Part shown: positions 16,293-25,195 of the stretch, in pieces
How the letters are laid out: each line of letters starts with the position of its first letter
How positions within the stretch are numbered: the stretch's first letter is position 1
Assembly (NCBI RefSeq): GCF_016773205.1
Contig: NZ_JAETWB010000004.1
Coordinates: forward strand, 1 to 64,000
Direction of reading: 5' to 3'
DNA: 64,000 bases
From: Belnapia arida
GTDB lineage: Bacteria > Pseudomonadota > Alphaproteobacteria > Acetobacterales > Acetobacteraceae
Position numbers and translations under genes: made by a program
Notes under the pieces: model-generated
Seen by the model: only the letters and a program-made list of their open reading frames with translations
The model's database searches: none
What the model was told of the DNA's origin: nothing

Positions 16293-17319
16293 GAACGTGG
16301 TGATCGGCGCCGGCCCGGCCGGCTGTGCGACGGCAATCGCCCTCGCACGCGCCGGCCGCGAGGTGCTGCTGCTGGAGCGCAGCCCCGAGCCCCGCGAGAG
16401 CGTCTGCGGCGAATTTCTCGGCCCCGACGCGGCGGCGGCGCTGCGCCGCCTCGGCCTCGACCCGGCAAGGCTCGGCGCCGCCCCGCTGCGGCGGATGCGG
16501 ATCGGCCATGGCAGGCGCGAGGCGGATGTGACGCTGCCCTTCCCGGCCTGGGCACTGCCGCGCCGCCTGCTCGACGGCGCCTTGCAGGAGGCCGCCGGCC
16601 CGGCCCTGCGCCGCGGCACCACCGTGCTCGGCGCCGTGCCGATGGGGGAGGGGTGGCGCCTCCGCACCCCCTCGGGCGAGATCCAGGCGCGGCGCGTGAT
16701 CCTCGCCACCGGCAAGCACGCGCTGCGTGGCCATCCGCGCGAGGGCGCCCCGCCGCCCGCCATCGGCCTCAAGCTGCACCTCGCCGGGGTGGCGATGACG
16801 GATGCCGTCGCCCTGCTGCCTTTCGGCGGCGGCTATGCCGGCCTGCAACCCCTGCCCGGCGGCGGGGCCAATCTCTGCGCCGCCCTGCACGGCCCGCCCG
16901 GCGACCTGCTCGCCCGGGTCCGCGCCGGCTCCGCCCTCGCCGAAGCCCTGCTCCGCGACGCCTACCCGCTCTGGGACCGGCCGCTCGCCATCGCCGGCGT
17001 GCCCTACGGCTTTCGCCAGCCGGCTTCGGGGCCGTCCGGCCTCTACCGCGTCGGCGACCAGGCGGCGGTGATCCCGAGCTTCACCGGCGAGGGCGTCGCG
17101 CTCGCCCTGCATTCCGGCCTGGCGGCGGCCAAGGCGATTCTGGCGGGGCAGGAGGCCGCCGCCTTCCACGCCGCCTGGCGCCGCCGCAGCGCCGGGCCGA
17201 TGCGCTGGGCCGGCCTCGCCGCGCATGTGCTGCGGGCCTCGCCCCCCGCCTTCGCCGCCCTCGGCGCGGTCGGCCCGCTGGCCCGCCTCGTCGCCGCGCG
17301 GACGCGGGTGGCGGCCTGA
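16285..17319 (+). CDS. FAD-dependent oxidoreductase (geranylgeranyl reductase/hydroxylase-like)
   Basis: A 344-aa flavoprotein with an N-terminal Rossmann dinucleotide fold VVIGAGPAGCATAIALARAG, the conserved SVCGEFLGPDA segment, and the FAD phosphate-binding YRVGDQAAVIPSFTGEGVALAL (~250-275). The GTG at 16285 puts the Rossmann motif at residue 5, as usual. Third member of the polyketide operon; by analogy to SrsC it may hydroxylate the phenolic lipid ring toward a hydroquinone. A dehydratase or reductase role is not excluded. Confidence 0.87.
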   Translation: MPENVVIGAGPAGCATAIALARAGREVLLLERSPEPRESVCGEFLGPDAAAALRRLGLDPARLGAAPLRRMRIGHGRREADVTLPFPAWALPRRLLDGALQEAAGPALRRGTTVLGAVPMGEGWRLRTPSGEIQARRVILATGKHALRGHPREGAPPPAIGLKLHLAGVAMTDAVALLPFGGGYAGLQPLPGGGANLCAALHGPPGDLLARVRAGSALAEALLRDAYPLWDRPLAIAGVPYGFRQPASGPSGLYRVGDQAAVIPSFTGEGVALALHSGLAAAKAILAGQEAAAFHAAWRRRSAGPMRWAGLAAHVLRASPPAFAALGAVGPLARLVAARTRVAA

Positions 17320-17334
17320 CCCGCCGCGCCCGGC

Positions 17335-18306
17335 TCAGTCGATGCTGATGCCGAGCCGCGCCACCGTCTCCCGCTCATAGACCACCCGCTCGCGGGCGAA
17401 GGCGAGGTACTCGCGCGGGCCGAGATACTCGTTCGGCAGCTCCCAGCGCTTCATGATCGCTTGGCTGGCCTCGTCCTCGAAGGCCTTCTTCAGCGTGCGA
17501 TGGAGGATGTCCACCACCTCCGGCTCCATCCCCTTCGGCCCGGCGAGGCCATAGGGAGAGGTCACGCTCATCCCGTAGCCCAGGTCCTTCAGCGTCGGCA
17601 CGTCGGGGAAGCTCGGCAGTCGCGTCGGCGTCCAGGCGGCGAGCAGGCGGAGCTCGCCGGTCTCCACCTGCGGCCGCCAGGACTGGCTGTCGGCGACGAT
17701 GTCGATCTGCCGCCCGAGCAGCGCGGTCACGCCCTCCTGGCTGCCGCGCATCGGCACATGCGTCATCTCGGCCCGCTCGCGGGTGAGGATGTCGTCCATC
17801 GCCAGGTGGTTGGTGGTGGCGATGCCGCTGGTCGAGTAGGTCAACCGGCCAGGGGCGCGGCGGGCGGCCTCCATCAGCTCGGCATGGGTCTTCCACGGGC
17901 TGTCGCCGCGCACCGCGGTGCCGAAGACGAAGCCGGTGAGCTGCATGATGTAGGTGAAGTCGCCGACCGGGTCCCAGGTCGCCTGCCGCGTCAGGAAGGG
18001 ATGGCGGAGGATCGACAGGTGGTGGTGAGCGATGGTGTAGCCGTCAGGCCGCGCCTGCTGGATCAGGAACATCGCGGCACGGGTGCCGCGGGCGCCGGCC
18101 ATGTTCTCGATGATGATGGGCTGGCCGAGATCCTTCGCCGCGATCTCGAACATCTGCCGGTGCAGCGCGTCGAGCGAGCCGCCCGGCGGCCAGGGGATGA
18201 GGCAGCGGATCTGCCGGTTGGGAAAGCGCCCCTGGCCCAGCGCCGGGGCCGCGAGCAGGCCGGCCGCCGCGCCGAGAGCGGCGCGGCGGGTGATCGTTCT
18301 TGTCAT
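17335..18306 (-). CDS. Bug/TctC-family tripartite tricarboxylate transporter substrate-binding protein (copy 1)
   Basis: Periplasmic solute-binding protein, 323 aa, with a Tat-like or Sec signal (RRAALGAAAGLLAAPALG) and the family start [21 protein letters not shown]. Binding-loop segments ([12 protein letters not shown] near 165; [18 protein letters not shown] near 235) match the Bug fold. Third of three co-directional Bug genes, spaced about 30 bases apart. No TctA/TctB membrane components are present in the window, so the protein probably serves a transporter encoded elsewhere or acts as a sensor. The ligand is likely a carboxylate. Confidence 0.92.
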   Translation of the reverse strand: MTRTITRRAALGAAAGLLAAPALGQGRFPNRQIRCLIPWPPGGSLDALHRQMFEIAAKDLGQPIIIENMAGARGTRAAMFLIQQARPDGYTIAHHHLSILRHPFLTRQATWDPVGDFTYIMQLTGFVFGTAVRGDSPWKTHAELMEAARRAPGRLTYSTSGIATTNHLAMDDILTRERAEMTHVPMRGSQEGVTALLGRQIDIVADSQSWRPQVETGELRLLAAWTPTRLPSFPDVPTLKDLGYGMSVTSPYGLAGPKGMEPEVVDILHRTLKKAFEDEASQAIMKRWELPNEYLGPREYLAFARERVVYERETVARLGISID

Positions 18307-18333
18307 TCGTTCCTCCCGAAGTCGTTGGGGCGC

Positions 18334-19332
18334 CTAGCCGTCGAGCGTGAGGTTCAGCCGCTTCACCATCATCTTTTCGTAGTCGACGCGCCTGGCGACG
18401 AAGTCGCGGTAGTCCTCGGTGTTGCGGTAGACCAGCGGCATGTCGAACTGGCCACGGATGCGCTCGTTCTCCGGGTCGAAGAGCGCCGCCTTGAAGGCAT
18501 CGTGCAGCACCTGCACCACGCCCTCGTCCATGCCCTTCGGGCCGCTGACGCCATAGGGCGAGGTGACCTCCATGTCGTAGCCCAGCTCCTTCAGCGTCGG
18601 CACGGTCGGGAAGCGGGCGGCGCGCTCGGCGGTCCAGACCGAGAGGGCCCGCATCGACCCCGCCTCGACGAAGGGCGCCCAGGCGCTGCTGTCGGAGACC
18701 ATGTCTACCTGCCCGGCCAGCGCCGCCGTCACCCCCTCGTTGGAGCCGCGGAAGGGCACATGGGTGATCTCCACCTTCTCCATCTCCAGGAGGGTCTCCA
18801 TCGCCAGGTGGTTGCTGGTGCCGATGCCGCTGGTGGAATAGGTCAGCTTGCCGGGATTGGCCCGGGCATAGGCGATCATCTCCTGCCAGGTCGCGAAGCG
18901 GCTGTCCGCCTTGACGGCGGTGCCGAAGAGCCAGCCGGTGAGGCCGATGATATGGGTGAAGTCGCGCACCGGGTCCCAGAGCGGGGCCTTCATCATCCAG
19001 GGCCGGCGCAGCACGGAGAGGTGCATCTGCGTCAGCGTGTAGCCGTCCGGCCGCGACTGCTGGGCGACCGTCATCGGCCCGAGCGTGCCGCCCGCCCCGG
19101 GCTTGTTCTCGAGCACAACCGGCTGGCCGAGCGCCCTGCTGGCGATCTCGCCCATGGAGCGGAGCTGCGCATCGGCCGAGCCGCCCGCCGGCCAGGGGAT
19201 GACGAGGCGGATCGGCCGGTCCGGGAAACGCCCCTGGGCGAAAGCGGAGGGGGCGAGGGCAGGGGAGGCAAGCGCGGGGGCAAGGCTGGCCGCGGCGAGC
19301 GCGATCGTCCGGCGGCGGGTGATCGGTGGCAT
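18334..19332 (-). CDS. Bug/TctC-family substrate-binding protein (copy 2)
   Basis: 332 aa; signal peptide ending ...APSAFA, then [23 protein letters not shown]. Very close to copy 3 along its length, with shared stretches such as [11 protein letters not shown] and YARANPGKLTYSTSGI, so the two probably arose by recent tandem duplication. Same orientation as copies 1 and 3. Confidence 0.92.
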   Translation of the reverse strand: MPPITRRRTIALAAASLAPALASPALAPSAFAQGRFPDRPIRLVIPWPAGGSADAQLRSMGEIASRALGQPVVLENKPGAGGTLGPMTVAQQSRPDGYTLTQMHLSVLRRPWMMKAPLWDPVRDFTHIIGLTGWLFGTAVKADSRFATWQEMIAYARANPGKLTYSTSGIGTSNHLAMETLLEMEKVEITHVPFRGSNEGVTAALAGQVDMVSDSSAWAPFVEAGSMRALSVWTAERAARFPTVPTLKELGYDMEVTSPYGVSGPKGMDEGVVQVLHDAFKAALFDPENERIRGQFDMPLVYRNTEDYRDFVARRVDYEKMMVKRLNLTLDG

Positions 19333-19363
19333 TCTTGTGGCGTCTCCCGGGTACTGTCTTGCT

Positions 19364-20350
19364 TCAGTCGATCCGCAGCTTCAGCCGCTCCGCCATCGCC
19401 TTCTCGTACTGCGCCCGGCGGGCGATGAAGCTGCGGTATTCCTCAGTATCGTAGTACTCGAGCGGCATGTCGAACTGCGCCCTGACGGCGGTATTGGCCG
19501 GGTCGAACAGCGCCGCCTTGCAGGCATCGTGCAGCACGCGGACCACGCCCGGGTCCATCCCCTTCGGCCCGGCAAGCCCATACGGGGATGTCACGACCAT
19601 GTCGTAGCCCAGCTCCTTCAGCGTTGGCGCGTCGGGGAAGCGGGGCGAGCGCTCGGCCGTCCAGACGCAGATCAGCCGGAGCTGCCCGCCATCCACCAGT
19701 GGCGCCCAGGCAGAGCTGTCGGCGACGCTCATCACCTCGCCGGACGCGACGGCGACCGCCGCCTCGTTCGAGGCGCGGTAGGGGACATGCACCAGCTCTA
19801 GCTTCTCGCGAGCCGCCAGCTCCTCCATCGTCAGGTGGTTGGTCGTGGCGATGCCGGAGGTGGTGTAGGTCAGCCGCCCGGGATTGGCGCGGGCATAGGC
19901 GATGTAGTCTGCCCAGCTCTTGATCGGCCCGTCCGCCTTCACCGCGATGCCGAACATCCAACCGCAGAGCCCGATGATGTGGGTGAAGTCGTTGACCGGG
20001 TCCCAGGGCGGGTTGCGGGTGATGAAGGGACGCCGCACGATCGAGAGGTGCATCTGGCTGATCGTGTAGCCGTCCGGCCGCGCCTGGGTCGTCAGGTGCA
20101 GCGCGCCCATGGTGCCGGAGGCGCCGGGGCGGTTCTCCACGACCACCGAATGCCCGAGCGCCCGGCCGGCGATCTCGGCCAGCGAGCGGAGCTGCGCATC
20201 CGCCGAGCCGCCCGGCGGCCAGGGGATGATGAGGCGAATGGGCCGGTCCGGAAATCGTCCCTGGGCCAGGGCAGGCGCCGCCAGCGCCGCCCCGCCGAGG
20301 GCCAGCGCACCGCGCCGGCCGAGCCGTGTGCCTTCGAAATCCATGGCCAT
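19364..20350 (-). CDS. Bug/TctC-family substrate-binding protein (copy 3)
   Basis: 328 aa; twin-Arg-like [20 protein letters not shown] signal, then [23 protein letters not shown]. First gene of the three-Bug array. The ATG at 20344 (second Met) has GGGAGG at the better distance (8 bases); 20350 has it only 2 bases away, so the true N-terminus may be two residues shorter. A divergent MHS-type transporter starts 136 bases away. Confidence 0.9.
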   Translation of the reverse strand: MAMDFEGTRLGRRGALALGGAALAAPALAQGRFPDRPIRLIIPWPPGGSADAQLRSLAEIAGRALGHSVVVENRPGASGTMGALHLTTQARPDGYTISQMHLSIVRRPFITRNPPWDPVNDFTHIIGLCGWMFGIAVKADGPIKSWADYIAYARANPGRLTYTTSGIATTNHLTMEELAAREKLELVHVPYRASNEAAVAVASGEVMSVADSSAWAPLVDGGQLRLICVWTAERSPRFPDAPTLKELGYDMVVTSPYGLAGPKGMDPGVVRVLHDACKAALFDPANTAVRAQFDMPLEYYDTEEYRSFIARRAQYEKAMAERLKLRID

Positions 20351-20486
20351 GACCTCCCGTGGGTGGGGGCCGGTTCCACGTCCGGCCCCTCATCGTTGCC
20401 AGGCCAGTCTGGCGGGACGGCGGGCGGAGGGGAAGCGCCTTGCCACGCCGGAGCGTCACCGCGTCGCAGGGGCGGAGGAGCTCCCT

Positions 20487-21809
20487 ATGCCCAGCGCAAC
20501 CACCACCCTCCCCCTGGATGCGGCCGCCGACCGCCGGCGCCGGATCCTCGCCATCGTCGGCGGGTCGTCCGGCAACCTCGTCGAATGGTACGATTTCTAC
20601 GTTTATTCCTTCTGCTCGCTCTACTTCGCCTCGTCCTTCTTCCCCTCCGGCGACCGCACCTCGCAGCTCCTCGCCGCCGCCGGGGTCTTCGCTGCCGGCT
20701 TCCTCGTACGCCCGCTCGGCGGCTGGATCTTCGGCCGCCTGGCCGACCGGCGCGGCCGGCGCTTCTCCATGATGGCCTCCGTCCTGCTGATGTGCGGCGG
20801 CTCGCTGATGATCGCCCTGCTGCCCACCCATGCGAGCGTCGGCTTGCTCGCCCCCGTGCTGCTGACGGTCGCGCGCCTTGCCCAGGGCCTCTCGGTCGGC
20901 GGCGAGTACGGGACGAGCGCCACCTACATGTCGGAGGTCGCCGAGCCCGGCCATCGCGGCTTTTACGCCAGCTTCCAGTACGTCACGCTGATCGGCGGGC
21001 AGCTCCTCGCCGTGCTCGTCATCGTCATCCTGGAATCGATGCTGACCAACGAGCAGATGCGCGCCTTCGGCTGGCGCATCCCCTTCGTCATCGGTGCGGC
21101 GGCAGCGGTGGTCGCCCTCTTTCTCCGCCGCGCCCTGCACGAGACACAGAGCGCCGATGCGGCGCGGCGCCCGGAGGCCGGCTCGCTCCGTGCCCTGCTG
21201 CGGCACCCGAAGCCGCTGCTGCTGGTGCTCGGCCTGACCGCGGGCGGCAGCCTCAGCTTCTACGTCTTCACCACCTTCATGCAGAAATACCTGGTGAACA
21301 CCGCGCATTTCGAGGCCCGCACCGTCAGCGCCACCATGGCCTGGGTGCTGCTGGCCTTCATGGTCGTGCAGCCCGTCTTCGGCGCCCTCTCCGACCGGAT
21401 CGGGCGGCGGGCGATGCTGCTCGCCTTCGGCGGCCTCGGCGCGCTGATGACCGTGCCGCTGCTCAGCGCCATCGGCCGGGCCGCCTCGCCGCTGGAGGCG
21501 GGGCTGCTGGTGCTGGCCGGCCTCGCGGTGATCTCCTGCTACACCTCGATCAGCGGCGTGGTGAAGGCGGAGCTCTTCCCCGCCCAGGTCCGGGCGCTCG
21601 GCGTCGGATTGCCCTATGCGGTGGCCAATGCGCTGTTCGGTGGCACGGCCGAGTATGTCGGCCTCTGGTTCAAGTCGGTCGGGGCCGAGAGCGGCTTCTT
21701 CTGGTACGTCACCGGTTTCTTCCTCCTCGCCCTGGTCACCGCTTGGTTCATGCCGGAGACGCGGGTGGAGGGCCACTTGAGCCGGGAGGAGCGGGAAGCC
21801 GCCGCCTAG
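20487..21809 (+). CDS. MFS transporter, metabolite:H+ symporter (MHS) type
   Basis: 440-aa twelve-helix permease. The MHS signature is clear: [14 protein letters not shown] in helix 1, [18 protein letters not shown] in loop 2-3, and [19 protein letters not shown] in helix 4-5. Relatives carry alpha-ketoglutarate, citrate, proline/betaine or shikimate with protons. SD GGAGGAG six bases before the ATG. It may share a substrate class with the divergent carboxylate-binding Bug proteins; this is inference. Confidence 0.9.
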   Translation: MPSATTTLPLDAAADRRRRILAIVGGSSGNLVEWYDFYVYSFCSLYFASSFFPSGDRTSQLLAAAGVFAAGFLVRPLGGWIFGRLADRRGRRFSMMASVLLMCGGSLMIALLPTHASVGLLAPVLLTVARLAQGLSVGGEYGTSATYMSEVAEPGHRGFYASFQYVTLIGGQLLAVLVIVILESMLTNEQMRAFGWRIPFVIGAAAAVVALFLRRALHETQSADAARRPEAGSLRALLRHPKPLLLVLGLTAGGSLSFYVFTTFMQKYLVNTAHFEARTVSATMAWVLLAFMVVQPVFGALSDRIGRRAMLLAFGGLGALMTVPLLSAIGRAASPLEAGLLVLAGLAVISCYTSISGVVKAELFPAQVRALGVGLPYAVANALFGGTAEYVGLWFKSVGAESGFFWYVTGFFLLALVTAWFMPETRVEGHLSREEREAAA

Positions 21810-21826
21810 GCTTGCCTTGGGACCCG

Positions 21827-21864
21827 CCTCGGGCCAGTTTCCGCCGCGAAATCCCGGCCCGAGG
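21827..21864 (+). promoter_or_regulatory. Stem-loop that covers the lpdA ribosome-binding site
   Basis: CCTCGGGCC (21827-21835) is perfectly complementary to GGCCCGAGG (21856-21864) across a 20-base loop. The right arm includes the GAGG Shine-Dalgarno of lpdA, whose ATG is at 21872. In RNA this 9-bp GC stem would hide the ribosome-binding site. Confidence 0.4.
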
Positions 21865-21871
21865 ACCCCCA

Positions 21872-23263
21872 ATGCCCGACAGCTTCGACCTCATCGTCAT
21901 CGGCTCCGGCCCCGGCGGCTATGTCTGCGCCATCCGCGCCGCCCAGCTCGGGCTGAAGACGGCCTGCGTGGAAAAGCGGGAGACGCTCGGCGGCACCTGC
22001 CTCAATATCGGCTGCATTCCCTCCAAGGCCCTGCTCCAGAGCAGCGAGAATTTCGAGGAGGCGGCCCACAAGCTGGCCGACCACGGCGTCCTGGTCGACG
22101 GCGTGAAGCTCGACCTCGCCAAGATGCAGGCCCGGAAGGGCGAGGTGGTGAACGCCAACGTCAAGGGCGTCGAATTCCTCTTCCGCAAGAACAAGGTCAC
22201 CTGGCTGAAGGGCGCCGGCAGGATCACCGCCCCCGGCCAGGTCGAGGTGGGTGGCGAGACCTACGCCACCAAGGCCATCGTCATCGCGACCGGCAGCGAC
22301 AGCACCCCGCTCCGCGGCGTCGAGGTGGACGAGAAGCGCGTCGTCACCTCCACCGGCGCGCTGGAGCTGGAGAAGGTCCCCGGCCACCTCGTCGTCATCG
22401 GCGGCGGCGTCATCGGCCTGGAGCTCGGCTCGGTCTGGAAGCGCCTCGGCGCCCAGGTCACGGTCATCGAGTACCTCGACCGCCTCATCCCCGGCATGGA
22501 TGCCGAGCTGGCGAAGCAGGCCGAGCGCCTCTTCGGCAAGCAAGGCATGAAGTTCCGCCTGAAGTCGAAGGTGGTTGCCGCCGAGCAGGATGCCGAGGGC
22601 GTCACCCTCAAGGTGGAGCCCGCCGCCGGCGGCGATGCGGAGGAGATCCGCGCCGATGTCGTGCTGCTCGCCATCGGCCGCCGCCCCTATGTCGAGGGCC
22701 TCGGCCTCGACGAGGTCGGCGTGAAGCGTGACGAGCGCGGCCGCGTCGCCACCGACGCGCATTTCGCCACCAGCGTGCCGGGGATCTACGCCATCGGCGA
22801 CTGCATCGCCGGCGCCATGCTGGCCCACAAGGCCGAGGAGGAGGGCGTCGCCGTCGCCGAGATCCTCGCCGGCCAGGCCGGCCATGTGAACTACGGCGCC
22901 ATCCCGAGCGTCGTCTACACCTGGCCCGAGATCGCCTCGGTCGGCGCGACGGAGGACGAGCTGAAGGCCGGGGGAGTGGCCTACAAGGCCGGCAAATTCC
23001 CCTTCACGGCCAATGGCCGGGCGCGTGCGATGAACGACACGGACGGCTTCGTGAAGATCCTGTCGGACGCCAAGACCGACAAGGTGCTCGGCGCTCACAT
23101 CATCGGTCCCGATGCGGGCACGCTGATCGCCGAGATGACGCTGGCCATGGAGTTCGGCGCCAGCGCCGAGGACGTGGCCCGCACCTGCCACGCCCACCCG
23201 ACGCTGAACGAGGCGGTGAAGGAAGCCGCTCTCGCCGCCGACGGGCGAGCGTTGCATATCTGA
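21872..23263 (+). CDS. lpdA: Dihydrolipoyl dehydrogenase
   Basis: 463-aa flavoprotein disulfide reductase (E3 of 2-oxoacid dehydrogenase and glycine-cleavage complexes). Present: FAD fold [19 protein letters not shown], redox-active pair [19 protein letters not shown] fold [40 protein letters not shown], and the dimer-interface active-site HxxxxE in [14 protein letters not shown]. No E1/E2 genes are adjacent, so it is either the general E3 encoded apart from its complexes or a second copy. A hairpin may control its translation. Confidence 0.95.
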   Translation: MPDSFDLIVIGSGPGGYVCAIRAAQLGLKTACVEKRETLGGTCLNIGCIPSKALLQSSENFEEAAHKLADHGVLVDGVKLDLAKMQARKGEVVNANVKGVEFLFRKNKVTWLKGAGRITAPGQVEVGGETYATKAIVIATGSDSTPLRGVEVDEKRVVTSTGALELEKVPGHLVVIGGGVIGLELGSVWKRLGAQVTVIEYLDRLIPGMDAELAKQAERLFGKQGMKFRLKSKVVAAEQDAEGVTLKVEPAAGGDAEEIRADVVLLAIGRRPYVEGLGLDEVGVKRDERGRVATDAHFATSVPGIYAIGDCIAGAMLAHKAEEEGVAVAEILAGQAGHVNYGAIPSVVYTWPEIASVGATEDELKAGGVAYKAGKFPFTANGRARAMNDTDGFVKILSDAKTDKVLGAHIIGPDAGTLIAEMTLAMEFGASAEDVARTCHAHPTLNEAVKEAALAADGRALHI

Positions 23264-23317
23264 TGCCGAATGGCGGCGGATCGGCTACCCTCCCCGGTTG
23301 AGAGGGGAGGGGATGCC

Positions 23318-23746
23318 ATGGCCGCGAAGCAACGCACCGGGGCGCAGGAGGCCTTCATGCGCTGGGCGCTTGCCGTCATCCTGGCGAAGCCCGGCCATCC
23401 TCTGGAATTCCTGGTCGACCCGGTGACCGAGGATTGGCATCCCCGCCTCAAGGATGCCTTCCGGAACGAACACCTCCCGGCCGTCCAGGCTGGACACCTG
23501 GTCAGCTTCCAGCGCCTCGGGGACACGGCGCAGGAACGCCTCGCCCTGCAGGACGCCGACTTCAATCAGGAACGGAACTACACGGTGGAGACGCATGGCC
23601 GTCGCGGCATCGTCGTCTCCATCGGCATCGGCGGCGTACCGGTGAAGATGCGCGCGGCGCGGATGTGGGAGAATGTCGGCGTGCTGGTGCCGAAGGGCAC
23701 CGTCGCCGCGTCGCGGACGTATCCGGGCTGGGCGCTCTCCGGTTGA
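23318..23746 (+). CDS. Stand-alone polymorphic toxin type 5-like domain protein
   Basis: 142-aa cytosolic-looking protein. From residue ~30 onward it follows the pattern of polymorphic toxin type 5 C-terminal domains: VQAGHLVS, ERLALQDADFNQERNYTVE, a following RGxV strand, IGGVPV, and RAARMWENVGVL...GTVA. In known proteins this domain is the toxic tip of large secreted polypeptides; here it stands alone, with no signal peptide, prePAAR or RHS repeats. SD GGGAGGGG before the ATG at 23318; an upstream ATG at 23270 is less likely. The invariant Gly-His and Asn-Gln suggest a nuclease-type active site, but activity is unproven. Next gene is a DNA methyltransferase. Confidence 0.6.
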   Translation: MAAKQRTGAQEAFMRWALAVILAKPGHPLEFLVDPVTEDWHPRLKDAFRNEHLPAVQAGHLVSFQRLGDTAQERLALQDADFNQERNYTVETHGRRGIVVSIGIGGVPVKMRAARMWENVGVLVPKGTVAASRTYPGWALSG

Positions 23747-23786
23747 TGGCTTGCCCCGAATCGCCGCCCCGGCTGGTCCTCCATCG

Positions 23787-24830
23787 GTGATCAAGTATAT
23801 CGGCTCCAAGCGGGCGCTGCTGACGCAGATCCTTTCGGCCATCCGCACCGCCGCGCCGGAGGGGGCCACCGTGGCCGACCTCTTCTCCGGCACAGCCCGG
23901 GTCGGCCATGCGCTGAAGGGCGCCGGCTACCGCGTCATCTCCAACGATCACAACGCCTTCGCCCATACCCTCGCCACCTGCTACGTCCAGGCCGATGCCG
24001 AAGCCTGGGGCGAACGGGCGGCGCGCATTCTCGCCGACCTCGGGCGACTGCCGCCGCGCCATGGCTGGTTCACCGAGACCTATTGCGTCGCCGCCCGCTA
24101 CTTCCACCCCGACAACGGCGCCCGGATCGAGGCAATCCGCGAGGGAATCGCCGCACTCGGCGCCGAGCCGGAGCTGGAGGCGGTGCTGCTCACCTCCCTG
24201 CTCGAGGCGGCCGACCGGGTGGACAGCACCGCCGGCCTGCAGATGGCCTACATGAAGCGCTGGGCCGCCCGCGCCCATAACCCGCTGGCCCTCCGCCTGC
24301 CCGCCATGCGGCCACGGCCCGCCGCCGGCCCCTGCGCTGCCCTCTGCGGCGAGGCGGAGGAGGTGGCGGCCACACTCGACTGCGACCTCGCCTATCTCGA
24401 CCCGCCCTACAACCAGCATTCCTACCTGCGGAACTACCATGTCTGGGAGACGCTGGTGCGCTGGGACCAGCCGGAGGTCTATGGAATCGCCAACAAGCGC
24501 CTGGATTGCCGCACGCGGCGCTCCGCCTTCAACAGCCGACCCGGCATCGGCCCAGCGCTGGCGCGCACCATCGCCGCGCTGCGTTGCCCCACCGTCATCG
24601 TCTCCTTCAACGACGAGGGTTACCTCGGCCGCGCCGCGCTGGAGGCGATGCTCAGGCCGCGCGGCCCGCTGCGGGTGATCGAGATCCCCTACGGCCGCTA
24701 TGTCGGCGCCAAGATCGGCATCCACAACCCGAAGGGCGAGAAGGTCGGCACAGTGGGGCGGCTGACCAACACCGAATATCTCTTCGTCTCCGGCGAGCGC
24801 GCCCTCGCCCTGCCGCCGAGGGCCGCCTGA
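23787..24830 (+). CDS. DNA adenine methyltransferase (FokI/Dam-like, DPPY type)
   Basis: 347 aa. N-terminal IKYIGSKRALL and SAM-binding motif VADLFSGTARVGHALK (~residues 30-45), then catalytic motif IV YLDPPYNQHSYLRNYHVWETL (~205-225), typical for N6-adenine methyltransferases of the FokI/Dam class. The GTG at 23787 gives the usual N-terminus; the frame is open further upstream. No restriction endonuclease or specificity gene is recognisable; the only nuclease candidate nearby is the toxin-like protein just upstream. It could be an orphan methylase (epigenetic) or half of a restriction-modification or toxin-protection pair. Coupled by TGATG to a small membrane protein. Confidence 0.85.
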   Translation: MIKYIGSKRALLTQILSAIRTAAPEGATVADLFSGTARVGHALKGAGYRVISNDHNAFAHTLATCYVQADAEAWGERAARILADLGRLPPRHGWFTETYCVAARYFHPDNGARIEAIREGIAALGAEPELEAVLLTSLLEAADRVDSTAGLQMAYMKRWAARAHNPLALRLPAMRPRPAAGPCAALCGEAEEVAATLDCDLAYLDPPYNQHSYLRNYHVWETLVRWDQPEVYGIANKRLDCRTRRSAFNSRPGIGPALARTIAALRCPTVIVSFNDEGYLGRAALEAMLRPRGPLRVIEIPYGRYVGAKIGIHNPKGEKVGTVGRLTNTEYLFVSGERALALPPRAA

Positions 24831-25093
24831 TGAGTTCGTGGCAAAGGAAGGTACTCGGCTTCGCGCTGCTGGCGCTGGGTGTCGCCGGGCTGGTGCTGCC
24901 GATCCTGCAGGGCGTGCTCTTCCTCGCCCTCGGCCTTTTCGTGCTGCGCGACCAATACGCCTGGGCGCGGCGCTGGATGGGCAAGCTGGAGGCACGCTTC
25001 CCCCGCCAGATGGCGCGGGTCGAGGCGATGGAGGCGCGGCTGATCGGCTGGAGCCGCCGGCAGGGCGAGAAGCTGCGGCGCCTTCTGTCCTGA
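24830..25093 (+). CDS. Small PGPGW/DUF454-like membrane protein
   Basis: 87 aa, two predicted membrane segments in the first half (FALLALGVAGLVLPILQGVLFLALGLFVL as a hairpin), then a basic amphipathic tail (RRWMGKLEARFPRQM). The GLAGLVLPxxxG-type hairpin resembles the PGPGW and YbaN/DUF454 families, whose function is unknown. Start codon overlaps the methyltransferase stop. Confidence 0.7.
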   Translation: MSSWQRKVLGFALLALGVAGLVLPILQGVLFLALGLFVLRDQYAWARRWMGKLEARFPRQMARVEAMEARLIGWSRRQGEKLRRLLS

Positions 25094-25103
25094 TCTTGCC
25101 ACG

Positions 25104-25121
25104 GAATGGAATTTTCCATTC
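25104..25121. promoter_or_regulatory. 18-bp inverted repeat before an MFS gene
   Basis: GAATGGAA (25104-25111), TT, TTCCATTC (25114-25121): a perfect 8-bp inverted repeat in an AT-richer stretch between the membrane-protein stop (25093) and the MFS start (25196). Spacing and symmetry suit a dimeric repressor site; a weak terminator is the alternative. Confidence 0.4.
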
Positions 25122-25195
25122 GGAAGATGAACGGAGTATTAACCATCTGACACTGGGCCCTTGGCGCCCTCCTCAACCTTGCCGAGAACATCCGT

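Noticed and set aside
19443-21872. 809-codon minus-strand open frame across a Bug gene and the MHS transporter
   Set aside because: It is a shifted frame of the Bug gene plus antisense of the transporter; no family features.
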